Shown one piece after another: positions 32,610 to 42,412 of a DNA stretch of 63,412 bases (position 1 is the first letter of the stretch; the number at the start of each line of letters is the position of its first letter). A program made the position numbers and the translations under genes. The notes beneath the pieces were generated by a model. It saw nothing but the letters and a program-made list of their open reading frames with translations, was not told where the DNA came from and searched no databases. Source of the DNA: Streptomyces sp. CB02366 (GTDB taxonomy: Bacteria; Actinomycetota; Actinomycetes; Streptomycetales; Streptomycetaceae); NCBI RefSeq assembly GCF_001905905.1, contig NZ_LIVT01000013.1, positions 137,293 through 200,704 of the forward strand, given 5' to 3'.

Positions 32610-35600
32610 CTACGAAAGGGCCTTCATGGGCTGCCATCCGCCGGTACCGGCAACGATGGGCGCACCGACGAGGCCGGTCCTGCGGCCCGGGATGAACTCC
32701 AGACCCGCCGTGGTGTTGGCGGTGGTGGTCCACAGGTCGGGCACGCCGTCGCCGTCGGAGTCGCCGGAAGCCGTCACCAGCGGTCTGGCCGCCAGGGTCC
32801 AGCCGGTGGCGTACGCGGTGCGGCCGGCGTCGGAGGCCAGGGACGCCGGGTCGGTGCCGCCGTCCGGAACGCCGTCGCCGTCGGCGTCGCCGTTGCTCTG
32901 CCCGTGGTACAGCCACACCGCGCCATTGGCGGTGTCACGGACGACCAGGTCGACGAAGCCGTCGCCGTCGACGTCGCCCGGGGAGGCCAACTGCCTGGTG
33001 CTCCAGCCGGCGGACCCGATCGGGTAGCCCGGCTGCATCGTGCCGGCGGTGTAGCCCGGCAGGAACCAGAGCTGGTCGCCGATGACCGCGACGAAGTCGG
33101 GGTTCGAGGACTCCTCGCCGGACGAGACGTCCCCGATCGACACGATCTGCTTGATGGTGCGGGGGTCGAGGGACACGTCGGTCTCCGGGTCCGCGAAGAA
33201 GTAGACCTCCTGCCGGGTGTCGTCGGTGAACTCGCCCAGTCCGTCGTTGGGGTAGAGCCAGAGCTTGCCGTCGGGCAGCCGGGTGACCAGGTCCTCGTAG
33301 TAGTCCTCGGTCCAGTCCCCCCGGTGGGTGAGCAGCGCGGCGCTCCAGTCGCCCGCGGTGTTCTGCGCCACCAGGGGGGCGAGCTGTCCCTTGCCGGTGC
33401 CGGAGTACAGCCTCAGCTTGCCCCCGCCGTCGACGGCGAACATGTCGGGCAGGCCGTCGCCGTTCACGTCGCCGGGCTTGTCCACGATTCCCGGGCTCTT
33501 CGCGTAGAACTTGTAGGGAAGGACCGGGCCCGCGTTCTTGCCCGCGTCGAACGCCTGGACGTACAACGTGTGCGGACCGGGGGTCAGCGGAGTCACCTTG
33601 ACCGACACGCTTCCACCGGCGGTCGCGGGCTTCACGGAGTTGTTCGGGGGCGTGCGGTCCAGGGCCCACCGGTACTCCGCGATGTCCTTCTCACCGCCCG
33701 CTCCGAGGATGAACTCGCCCTCGGTACGCGCGAGAGCGCCCTCGGCGCCCTCCGGGAACAGTCCGTTGACGGAGGTCACGGTCGGCAGAGCGGCGGGGGC
33801 GGTGGGGTCGAACCCGAAGCGGCAGCCGCTGGCCCCCTGGGTGGGCGTCCAGTCGGAGGCGAAAGCGGCGTCGGCGACGTCCTCCACCTGGACCTTCCAG
33901 GAGAACTGGCCGTTGCTCGCGCCCTTGTGCAGGTTCAACAGGTCCTTGGGGACCGTGATCCTGGCCTGGACCCCCGCGGGGTCCTTCGCCAGAACGGTCT
34001 TGCGGACCTTCTTGTCGAAGATGATCCCCGGAGCCACATCGTGCTTGCCGGTGGCCCACAGGTGGAACTGCACGTTGACGTCGCCGCCGTCCGGGTCCCA
34101 GACCTGGGCGGTCAGGGTGACGTCGGTGTTGCCGAGGGTCACGTACGTGCTGCCGTTGCCGCATTCGTTCGCACCGACCTTGGTGCTGGGCGAGGTGTCC
34201 AGCGCCCAGGCCGCCTTGGGCGGGCGGTTGAACTCGACGATCAGCTTGGCGTCCGGCTTGAACTTCTTCCAGCTGTACGGGTCCTTGGCGTCCTCCGCGC
34301 TCTGGGGTGCGCGCAGCCCGAAGGTGATGTTCGTCCACTTGCCCGCGGCGGCCTTGACCGCCGCGTCCTTGGCCGTGAAGTCCACGGCCTTGTCGGCGCA
34401 CCCGACGCTTTCGTTGCCGTGGGCGTAGTCGCGCCGGTCCTGGCGGGTGGACTGGGCCGGCTGCTTGTTCCAGGTGGTGGCGGAGCTGATGCCGCCGGTC
34501 AGGTACAGCTCGACCGGCTTGGGGGTGCAGGACCAGGAGTGGGTCTGGGTGATCTGGAACTGCGCGTCAACGACCTTCACGCCGGCCAGGAACTTGGAAT
34601 CGACCCGGAAGTACGAGCGGGCCGTGCCCTTGGTCGAGGATTCGTAACCGACTCGCGCCTCGCCGGTGGTTCCGCCGCTCCAGCCGGTGCCGTTCCAGTA
34701 GCTGTCGTCGGGGTGCGGCTTGTAGGCGATGGTCCATGCCTGGCGTGTGCCGGTGACGCGGGGGTCGATGTAGACGGGGAACGTGGTGTCCGGCGAGGCG
34801 AGCAGGGCCTGGTCGGGCTTCAGGGTCAGCCGCTCCGGGGAGACCTCCACGTCCACGGTGCTGCTGTTGGCGCCGGGTGTCAGGTCGCTCGGCGTCTCGG
34901 CCTGAGGGGTGGCGTTCGCCGTGCTCCTGGCCGTCGTCCGGGGAGCGGGCGCGGCCTGCTCTCCGGAAGAGTCCCACATCCGGGCGGTGGAGGTGGCGAA
35001 CACCGTCTGGCCGGCGGGGTTCACCGCGGTGAGGGAGCCCGCTTCGGCATCCTGCTTCATGGTGAGGCCGTCCGTCTTCAGCCCGAAATCGAGCTGGGCC
35101 AGCTCCGGGTTGTCCGCGGCCTCGGCGGTCTTGACGATGAGGGCCTGGCTGAAGCCGTCGACGCTGGCGGCGACGGCGAGGTCGACGCCCGGCAGGACCT
35201 CCGGGTAGGTCGCGGTGGACCCGTCGAGCACGGGGGCCGGCAGCGGCTTCGGCCAGCTCAGGGAGAGTTCGCGTCCCTGGTCGGTCAGGGTGACCAGGGG
35301 GGCGTCGCCGCCCGGGGAGAAGGTCACCTTCCCCGCGGCCGCCTTCGGCGCGATACGCCCGGCGACCCGGGCCAGCGTGGTGTCGATCGGCGTCCAGACG
35401 CCCTCGCGCTTGACCCGGACCGGAACGGTGTGCTGGGTGCGGCGCACGTTTCCGTTGGGCAGGGCGTGCGTTTCGCTGGTGCTGGAGCGCTCGGCCGTCA
35501 GCTCGACCGGCTCTCCCGTCAGCCTCGCTTCCGCGAAGGCCTTCTCCTCGGCGGTCAGGGGTGAGTGAGCGGCTCGTCGGCCGGCCTCCTCCGCAGCGGA

Positions 35601-35717
35601 GGCGGTGGCGGGGCCGATCTGGGCCAGCCCCAGCGAACTGCCCGCGACCAACGTCGCGAGCACTGTTCGGGCGGCACGGCGCGCCGGTCTCTTTCTCACC
35701 GTGGATATGTGTGGCAT
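32610..35717 (-). CDS. Large secreted FG-GAP/VCBS-repeat protein, Rhs partner
   Basis: This 1035-aa exported protein starts at ATG 35717 (MPHISTVRKRPARR) with a Sec signal ending near TASAAEE. The N-terminal half resembles the prodomain-like region common in actinobacterial Rhs-associated wall proteins (PIDTTLARVAGRI..., LPGVDLAVAASVDGFSQALIVKT) and a DNRLRE-like structural region (SYFRVDSKF, SSATTWNKQP). The C-terminal quarter has calcium-binding FG-GAP/VCBS motifs DVNGDGLPD, DVDGDGFVD, DADGDGVPD and DSDGDGVPD. No catalytic motif is seen. It is divergent from the rhs toxin gene across a 193-bp gap, and I infer that it helps display or deliver the toxin. Confidence 0.7.
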   Translation of the reverse strand: MPHISTVRKRPARRAARTVLATLVAGSSLGLAQIGPATASAAEEAGRRAAHSPLTAEEKAFAEARLTGEPVELTAERSSTSETHALPNGNVRRTQHTVPVRVKREGVWTPIDTTLARVAGRIAPKAAAGKVTFSPGGDAPLVTLTDQGRELSLSWPKPLPAPVLDGSTATYPEVLPGVDLAVAASVDGFSQALIVKTAEAADNPELAQLDFGLKTDGLTMKQDAEAGSLTAVNPAGQTVFATSTARMWDSSGEQAAPAPRTTARSTANATPQAETPSDLTPGANSSTVDVEVSPERLTLKPDQALLASPDTTFPVYIDPRVTGTRQAWTIAYKPHPDDSYWNGTGWSGGTTGEARVGYESSTKGTARSYFRVDSKFLAGVKVVDAQFQITQTHSWSCTPKPVELYLTGGISSATTWNKQPAQSTRQDRRDYAHGNESVGCADKAVDFTAKDAAVKAAAGKWTNITFGLRAPQSAEDAKDPYSWKKFKPDAKLIVEFNRPPKAAWALDTSPSTKVGANECGNGSTYVTLGNTDVTLTAQVWDPDGGDVNVQFHLWATGKHDVAPGIIFDKKVRKTVLAKDPAGVQARITVPKDLLNLHKGASNGQFSWKVQVEDVADAAFASDWTPTQGASGCRFGFDPTAPAALPTVTSVNGLFPEGAEGALARTEGEFILGAGGEKDIAEYRWALDRTPPNNSVKPATAGGSVSVKVTPLTPGPHTLYVQAFDAGKNAGPVLPYKFYAKSPGIVDKPGDVNGDGLPDMFAVDGGGKLRLYSGTGKGQLAPLVAQNTAGDWSAALLTHRGDWTEDYYEDLVTRLPDGKLWLYPNDGLGEFTDDTRQEVYFFADPETDVSLDPRTIKQIVSIGDVSSGEESSNPDFVAVIGDQLWFLPGYTAGTMQPGYPIGSAGWSTRQLASPGDVDGDGFVDLVVRDTANGAVWLYHGQSNGDADGDGVPDGGTDPASLASDAGRTAYATGWTLAARPLVTASGDSDGDGVPDLWTTTANTTAGLEFIPGRRTGLVGAPIVAGTGGWQPMKALS

Positions 35718-35910
35718 GAGTAAAGCCCCCCAGGACTCCCTGATCAACTGCAATGTCGGGCGAACAGTACACGCCGGGGTGTCTCAACCTTTGCGCAACG
35801 TTGACCAGCAACGTTCCTTCTCGTGGCGGGCTCTTGACTTGCCGTCAACTTGACCATCCACCTAATGTCACCCCGTTCGTGTGAACTGTGACGCAAGGTA
35901 AGGAAGATCG

Positions 35911-38900
35911 GTGCAGGAACTACTGCAACATTTGCGCTATCTGGGGCACTGGCACAGATCCGTGTCTCTGGTGACCGCCCTGGTGATGCTGGTCACGTTC
36001 GTCCCCAACGACCCGGCCGCGGCGGGCACGGGCAAAGCCCGGCTGGCCGAGCTGGAGCGGGAACGCTCCGTGCCGGGGCGTGACTTCACCGCCGAGCGGC
36101 CGCCCGTCGAGAACGACGCCGCCGAGGAGTGGACGCCCTCCGCCGGCAAGCTGCCCGTGGGCGACTTCACCGTCCAGGTGGCGCCCGGGAACGGTGCGGC
36201 CGACTCGCCGGCCGCCCGCGACTCGCTTCGCGCCGCGCCCGGGAACACGCTCGGGTCGGACGCCCCGGCCCTCGGCGAACCGCCCGTGAGACTGCGGCAG
36301 GTCTCCCCGAGGCAAGCGGCCGGGTCCCGCACCACCGCCGCTGTGACGGAAGCACCGGCGCCGGTGGGCATGGCCGCCGAGATCGAGATCAAGGACCGTA
36401 CCACCGCCCGCAAGGCGGGCGTCGAGGGACTCCTGTTCACCGCCGCCCCGGCGAAGACCGCGACGGCCTCCGCGGCGTCGGGAGCGGTCGAGGTCGAACT
36501 GGATTACACGGCGATCAAGGACGCGTACGGCGGCGACTGGGGCTCACGCCTCCGGCTCGTACGGCTTCCCGCCTGTGCGCTGACCACGCCGGAGAAAGCC
36601 GAGTGCCGTACCCGGACCGAACTGGGCGGCTCCAACGACGCGGCCGAGCGGACCGTCAGCGCCACGGTCGACCTCCCGCGGGTGAAGACCGCTCGCACCG
36701 CGGCGCCCATGGTGCTGGCGGCCTCCGCCGCCGCCTCGGGCCCCGGTGGCAGCCACGAGGCCACGTCGCTGTCTCCGACCGGTTCCTGGATGGCGGGCAG
36801 CTCCTCCGGCGGCTTCGCCTGGTCCTACCCGGTGGAGGCCCCGGAAGTCCCGGGCGGTCCACAGCCCGAGATCGAGCTGTCGTACTCCTCGCAGAGCGTC
36901 GACGGCCGTACGGCCTCCACCAACAGCCAGTCCTCCTGGATCGCCGAGGGCTGGGACTACGAGCCCGGTTTCATCGAGCGGCGCTTCAGGTCCTGCGCCG
37001 ACGACAAGGGCAAGGTCGACGGCAAGGTCCCGAACAACAGCGGCGAGACCGCGGACCTGTGCTGGGGTTCCGACCACGTCGTGATGTCGCTCGGCGGCTC
37101 CTCCACCGAACTCGTCAAGAACGACGCTGCGGAGAACGGCAAGGAGGAGTGGCGTCCGGCCGACGACGACGGCAGCAGGCTGGAGCGCAAGACCGGTGCG
37201 GACAACGGCGCCAAGGACGGTGAGTACTGGATTCTCACCGGCACCGACGGGGTGCGGTACCACTTCGGCCTGAACAAGCTGCCCGGCGCGACCACCCAGC
37301 GCACCAACTCCGCGCTGACCGTGCCGGTGTTCGGCAACCACCCCGATGAGCCCTGCCACGCCTCCACCTTCGCGGCTTCCGACTGCGCGCAGGCGTACCG
37401 CTGGAACCTGGACTACGTCACCGACCCCCTGGGTGACGCCATGACCCTGTGGTGGAACAAGGAGGAAAACCACTACGGCCAGCACATGAAGGCCGACCAG
37501 CAGATCTCCTACACCCGCGCCGCCCATCTGTCCCGGATCGACTACGGGCAGCGCGCGAGCGACCTGTTCGGGCGGCTCCCGGCCGGACGGGTCGACTTCA
37601 CCACGACGGAACGCTGCATACCCTCCTCGGGCTTCGACTGCGCGGTGAGCAAGCGGACGGCCGCCAACGCCAAGTACTGGCCCGACACCCCCCTCGACCA
37701 GGAATGCGCCTCCGGGGCGAAGTGCACGGACAAGTACTCGCCGACGTTCTGGTCGACCAAGCGCCTCGTCAGGATCAGCACGAAGGTGCTGTCCGGCTCG
37801 GCCCTCACCGACGTGGACTCCTGGGAGCTGGAACAGAAGTTCCCGCCCACCGGCGACGGTTCGTCCCCAGCCCTGTGGCTGGAGTCCATCACCCGCACCG
37901 GCCACGGCGCCGGCTCCAGTGCCGCCATGCCGAAGGTGACGTTCGCCGGAACCCAGATGGACAACCGCGTCGACGGGATCGAGGGGCTGCCGCCCTACTC
38001 CCGGCTGCGGATCCACGCCATCGACACCGAGACCGGCGGACGCATCGGCGTCACCTACTCGCCCCGCGAGTGCAAGGCGCTGGAACCGCGGAAGATGCCC
38101 GCCTCCCCCGAGACCAACACGCTGCGCTGCTACCCGCAGTACTGGATGCCCAAGGGCGCCCTGAAGCCGGTGGAGGACTGGTTCCACAAGTACGTCGTCA
38201 CCGAGGTCCGCGAGGACGACCTGGTGACCGACGCACCCGACAAGGTCACCTCGTACGAGTACCTCGGCTCTCCTGCCTGGGCCTACGACGACGGGGAGTT
38301 CACCGAGAACAAGCAGCGCACGTGGTCGCAGTACCGCGGTTACGAGCGGGTGCGCACCCGCCTGGGGTCCGGCACGGACGTCAAGCAGCTCACCGAGGAC
38401 CGCTACTTCCGCGGCATGCACGGTGACAAGCTGCCGACCGGCACCCGCACCGCGGCGGTCGAGGACTCCCGCGGCGGCAGCGCCCCCGACCTGGGGCACC
38501 TCCAGGGCCAGCCGCGTGAGCACATCGAGTACGCGTCCGACGGCGGGCCCGTCGACTCGTCGGTCCTGACCACCGCCTGGGCCGTCCGGACGGCCAGTCG
38601 GGCCAGGCCGGGCACCACCGCGCTGGAAGCCTGGATGGCGCGCCCCCGGACCGTCTCGACCCGTACGCGGGTCAAGGGCGAGACCTGGCGCACCTCCACC
38701 GAGACCACCGAGTACGACGCCTACGGGCTGCCGACCGAGGTGGACGAGACCACAGCCGGCGGCAAGCGCAGGTGCACGGTCACCTCCTACGCCCGCAACA
38801 CCGGACTCCACCTGCTGGAGCCCGTGTCCCGCGAGCTGACCACCCTGGGCGCCTGCGGCACGACCGGCGGCAAGGTCGTCGAGGACTCCCGGACGCTCTA

Positions 38901-41900
38901 CGACAACCTCCCCTTCGGCGCGGCCCCGGTGAAGGGACTTCCCACCGAGGTGCAGGAGCTGAACGCGAAGGGTGACGGCTACATAACCGTCGACCGGACC
39001 GCGTACGACATCCACGGCCGTGAGACGGAGACCTGGGACGCGGAGAACCGCAGGACCACGGTCGTCAACACGCCGCTCACCCACGCCCGTCCCGTCAAGA
39101 CCGTCACGACCGACCCGCTCGGCCACACGGAGACCACGGAGTTCGACCCCGTCCGCGGCCTGCCGGTCAAGGAGACGGACGCCAACGACAAGTCGGCGAC
39201 CATGCAGTACGACCCGCTGGGCCGGCTGCTGAAGGTGTGGGAGATCGACCGGGATCCGGCCACCCAGACCCCGACGGCGAGCTACGACTACACCGTCCGG
39301 CGCGACGGCCCCACGGTCGTCACCAACCGGACGCTCAAGGACAACGGCGAGTACGCCGTCTCCTACGAGATCATGGACGGTCTGCTGCGTGAGCGGCAGA
39401 CCCAGGACGAGGCGGTGGACGGCCCCGGCCGCATCGTCAACGACACGTTCTACGACTCGGCCGGCCGCGAGTGGAAGTCCAACGACGGCTACTTCCACTC
39501 CGCCGAGCCGGAACCGAAGCTGCTGGAGGTGGGGGACAACGAGGTCCCTTCGCAGAACCGCACCACGTTCGACGGCATGGGCGACCCCGTCGCGGAGGTC
39601 TCCTACCACCGCGGCAACGAGAAGTTCCGCACCAGCACCGAACGCGACGGCGACGTCTCCACCGCCGTTCCGCCCAAGGGCGACACCGTCACCGCGACCT
39701 TCACCGACGCGGAGGGCCGCACCGAGCGGATCAGGGAGTACACCGACACCGCCCGCACGGCCTGGCGCGACACCGTCTACGAGTACGACGACTTCGACAA
39801 CGTCGTGAAGGTCACCGCGCCCGGTGGCGGGGTGACCCGCTTCGAGTACGACGGGCGCGGACGGCAGGTCTCCCTGACCGACCCCGACGGCGGCAAGACG
39901 GTCCTCGCCTACGACGACGCGGACAACGTCGTCTCGACGACCGACCCGCGGGGCAACACGCTGGTCACCACCCGTGACGCCGTCGGCCGCCCGACGTCCC
40001 TGCGCGTGGGCAGTGAGACGGGCCCCAAGCGGATCGAGTGGACCTACGACACGCTCGGCAAGGGCCTGCCCACGGCCGCGATCCGCTACGAGAACGGCCG
40101 CGAGTACCGCGAGGAGGTCACGGCCTACGACAAGGCGTACCGCGTCAAGGAGACCAGGACCGTCATCCCGGCGGAGGAGACCGGTCTGGGCGGCTCCTAC
40201 ACGTACAAGTACGGCTACACGCCCACGGGCAACCTGGCCTTCGTCCAGCCGCCGGGCGTGGGCGGTCTCGTCAACGAGACCATCGTCTTCCGGTACAACT
40301 CGGACGGACTCCCCATCTCGATCGGGGGGACGGCGTCGTACCTCAACGACGTCAAGTACTCGGCGTTCGGCGAGATCCTGCGCACGGACGCGGGGGTCGC
40401 CGACCGGAAGGTGTACGGGAGCTACCTCTACGACGAGTTCACCCGCCGCCTCACCGATGCCGGTTTCGACCGGTCCGTGAACCCGGGCCACATCGGCGCC
40501 ACGCAGTACGCGTACGACGATGCCGGAAACGTCACCCGGATCAAGGACACGCCGGGCGCCGCGGCGCCGGACAGCGGCAAGACGGACACCCAGTGCTTCG
40601 TCTACAACCAGCTGCGGCAGATGACGTCGGCCTGGACGGCGACGGACGACTGCCGGGCTGCCGCGTCCAAGGACACCGTCGGCGGACCGGACCCCTACTG
40701 GCAGACGTACGCCTTCGACGAGGCGGGCAACCGCAAGCAACTCGTCGACAAGGACACCTCCGGTGACACCGCCAAGGACGTCACCCGGACGTACACCTAC
40801 GGCAAGGCCGGGGTCGGGGGGCCCAACGCGCTCGCCGAGGTCCGGGCGACCGGGCCCGGCGGCGAACGGATCGACACCTTCGCCTACGACGAGGCGGGCA
40901 ACACCACGACCCGCCGGCACAACGGCGTCACCCAGACCCTGGAATGGAACATCGAGGGGGACCTCGCCTCGGTGTCCGAACCGGCCGAGGGCGGCGTCAA
41001 GAAGACGTCGTACCTCTACGGGGCGGACGGCGGGCGGCTCATCCGCACGGCGCCCGACGGCAGCAGGACGCTCTACCTCGGCGAGGCGGAGCTGAAGGTC
41101 AGCGCCGACGGTACGACCAAGACGGCCGAGCGCTTCTACCCGCACCCCGACGGTTCCACGACGGTGCGTTCCACGGGCGGCGGCCGACAGCTCGTGCTGG
41201 CCGACCACCACGGTTCCTCGACCACCACGGTGGACATGGCCGGCGCCGACATGGGCGTCGTCCGGCGCAAGCTGATGCCGTTCGGGGAACACCGGGGCGC
41301 TCAGCCGTCGACCTGGCCGGGTTCGCGCGGCTTCGTGGGCGGCACGGTCGACCAGGACACCGGCCTCACCAGGCTGGGGGCCCGCGACTACGACCCCGTG
41401 ACCGGGCGGTTCCTCGCCATCGACCCGCTGGTCGACTACGGCGAGCCCGCCACCATCAACCCGTACGCCTACAGCAACAACGCCCCGGCGACCTTCTCCG
41501 ACGCGAGCGGGCTCTTCTGGCCCATCGTGATCGTGATCGGGCTCCGCGCGGCTCAGATCGCCGCGCGCAAGGCCGCCCAGCGACGACTGGCGCAGGAGGC
41601 GCTCCGCAAGAAGCTGCGCGAGCAGGCGGCGAAGAGGGCCGCGGCGAAGAAGCGGGCGGAGCAGGAGGCCCGCAAGCGCGCCAAGGCGAAGGCCGAGCGG
41701 GAAGCCGCGAAGAAGCGCGCCGCGGCACAGCGTGCGGCGGCCAAGAAGGCGGCGCAGAAACGGGCCGCGGAGAAGCGAGCGGCTCAGCGCCGGTCGGCGG
41801 CACAGGCCAAGATCAGGTCCCAGCGCGCCGCGGCCAAGCGCGAGGCGGCGAAGAGAGCGGCGGCCCGCAGGGCGGCGGCGCGGCCCAAGCCGAAGCCGCG

Positions 41901-42387
41901 GCCCCGGAGCCAGCCCAGGCCCAGGGTGAAGCCCTCCCAGGCGAAGAAGCCCGCGCAGAAGACGGTGCGCAAGGCGGCCCGGGAAGCCAAGTCCGAAGGA
42001 AAGGAGCAGGCCGGGGAGGCAGCCCAACAGCAGGGCGCGGAGTGGAGCGAGGGTCAGGAGGACCCCGCCTCCGCGGCCCGCTACGCCCGTGACCTGCAGG
42101 GCCACGAGGACAAGGGCAAGCACTCCGCTTACACTGCTGGTTTCGATCCGAGCGACCCCGGCCGCGTGTTCATCGGCTGTTCGTCCAACCCCTCCGGTTG
42201 CGCGGAACAGGACGTGGAGAGACAGGTGGGCAGGGGCCCGGCCGGCGTCGTCTTCACCAAGGCGTTCGGCTGGCGTGCCAAGAAGTGGGTGGAGATTCCC
42301 ATCTGCGTGAGGTGCCAGGGCCGCTACAAACGCAGTCAGTTCCCGCCGGACGCCACCTACGACGAGGGCGGGGACTGGTCGAAGTGA
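35911..42387 (+). CDS. Rhs/YD-repeat polymorphic toxin with a C-terminal deaminase-like domain
   Basis: This 2158-aa protein starts at GTG (MQELLQHLRYL) with a hydrophobic export segment (VSLVTALVMLVTFVPNDPAAA). An SpvB-like region follows (PEIELSYSSQSVDGR, near 315-330). The YD repeats form the Rhs cocoon, which ends in the conserved core ...LGARDYDPVTGRFLAIDPL...NPYAYSNNAPATFSDASGL near residue 1868. A hydrophobic stretch FWPIVIVIGL follows, then about 150 residues of Ala/Lys/Arg-rich helix, and a variable tip from about 2065. The tip has GCAEQDVE (Cys2097, Glu2099) and PICVRC (Cys2132, Cys2135). That is the C-A-E plus CxxC zinc signature of the cytidine-deaminase-like toxin superfamily. 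The target would be a base in DNA, RNA or nucleotides of a rival cell. The 193-bp upstream gap contains a direct CAACGTT repeat. Confidence 0.85.
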   Translation: MQELLQHLRYLGHWHRSVSLVTALVMLVTFVPNDPAAAGTGKARLAELERERSVPGRDFTAERPPVENDAAEEWTPSAGKLPVGDFTVQVAPGNGAADSPAARDSLRAAPGNTLGSDAPALGEPPVRLRQVSPRQAAGSRTTAAVTEAPAPVGMAAEIEIKDRTTARKAGVEGLLFTAAPAKTATASAASGAVEVELDYTAIKDAYGGDWGSRLRLVRLPACALTTPEKAECRTRTELGGSNDAAERTVSATVDLPRVKTARTAAPMVLAASAAASGPGGSHEATSLSPTGSWMAGSSSGGFAWSYPVEAPEVPGGPQPEIELSYSSQSVDGRTASTNSQSSWIAEGWDYEPGFIERRFRSCADDKGKVDGKVPNNSGETADLCWGSDHVVMSLGGSSTELVKNDAAENGKEEWRPADDDGSRLERKTGADNGAKDGEYWILTGTDGVRYHFGLNKLPGATTQRTNSALTVPVFGNHPDEPCHASTFAASDCAQAYRWNLDYVTDPLGDAMTLWWNKEENHYGQHMKADQQISYTRAAHLSRIDYGQRASDLFGRLPAGRVDFTTTERCIPSSGFDCAVSKRTAANAKYWPDTPLDQECASGAKCTDKYSPTFWSTKRLVRISTKVLSGSALTDVDSWELEQKFPPTGDGSSPALWLESITRTGHGAGSSAAMPKVTFAGTQMDNRVDGIEGLPPYSRLRIHAIDTETGGRIGVTYSPRECKALEPRKMPASPETNTLRCYPQYWMPKGALKPVEDWFHKYVVTEVREDDLVTDAPDKVTSYEYLGSPAWAYDDGEFTENKQRTWSQYRGYERVRTRLGSGTDVKQLTEDRYFRGMHGDKLPTGTRTAAVEDSRGGSAPDLGHLQGQPREHIEYASDGGPVDSSVLTTAWAVRTASRARPGTTALEAWMARPRTVSTRTRVKGETWRTSTETTEYDAYGLPTEVDETTAGGKRRCTVTSYARNTGLHLLEPVSRELTTLGACGTTGGKVVEDSRTLYDNLPFGAAPVKGLPTEVQELNAKGDGYITVDRTAYDIHGRETETWDAENRRTTVVNTPLTHARPVKTVTTDPLGHTETTEFDPVRGLPVKETDANDKSATMQYDPLGRLLKVWEIDRDPATQTPTASYDYTVRRDGPTVVTNRTLKDNGEYAVSYEIMDGLLRERQTQDEAVDGPGRIVNDTFYDSAGREWKSNDGYFHSAEPEPKLLEVGDNEVPSQNRTTFDGMGDPVAEVSYHRGNEKFRTSTERDGDVSTAVPPKGDTVTATFTDAEGRTERIREYTDTARTAWRDTVYEYDDFDNVVKVTAPGGGVTRFEYDGRGRQVSLTDPDGGKTVLAYDDADNVVSTTDPRGNTLVTTRDAVGRPTSLRVGSETGPKRIEWTYDTLGKGLPTAAIRYENGREYREEVTAYDKAYRVKETRTVIPAEETGLGGSYTYKYGYTPTGNLAFVQPPGVGGLVNETIVFRYNSDGLPISIGGTASYLNDVKYSAFGEILRTDAGVADRKVYGSYLYDEFTRRLTDAGFDRSVNPGHIGATQYAYDDAGNVTRIKDTPGAAAPDSGKTDTQCFVYNQLRQMTSAWTATDDCRAAASKDTVGGPDPYWQTYAFDEAGNRKQLVDKDTSGDTAKDVTRTYTYGKAGVGGPNALAEVRATGPGGERIDTFAYDEAGNTTTRRHNGVTQTLEWNIEGDLASVSEPAEGGVKKTSYLYGADGGRLIRTAPDGSRTLYLGEAELKVSADGTTKTAERFYPHPDGSTTVRSTGGGRQLVLADHHGSSTTTVDMAGADMGVVRRKLMPFGEHRGAQPSTWPGSRGFVGGTVDQDTGLTRLGARDYDPVTGRFLAIDPLVDYGEPATINPYAYSNNAPATFSDASGLFWPIVIVIGLRAAQIAARKAAQRRLAQEALRKKLREQAAKRAAAKKRAEQEARKRAKAKAEREAAKKRAAAQRAAAKKAAQKRAAEKRAAQRRSAAQAKIRSQRAAAKREAAKRAAARRAAARPKPKPRPRSQPRPRVKPSQAKKPAQKTVRKAAREAKSEGKEQAGEAAQQQGAEWSEGQEDPASAARYARDLQGHEDKGKHSAYTAGFDPSDPGRVFIGCSSNPSGCAEQDVERQVGRGPAGVVFTKAFGWRAKKWVEIPICVRCQGRYKRSQFPPDATYDEGGDWSK

Positions 42388-42412
42388 TCAACGAGAACAG
42401 GATGGTCGACCG

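Noticed and set aside
41560..41990. Frameshift or assembly error in the Ala/Lys/Arg-rich part of the rhs gene
   Set aside because: The frame stays open through to a well-formed deaminase-like tip and a properly placed downstream gene. The low complexity looks genuine.
36544..42123. Antisense open frame of 1859 codons opposite the rhs gene
   Set aside because: Composition is typical of a high-GC shadow frame (Val/Gly/Arg-rich, no domain). The rhs frame has clear YD-repeat and core motifs.
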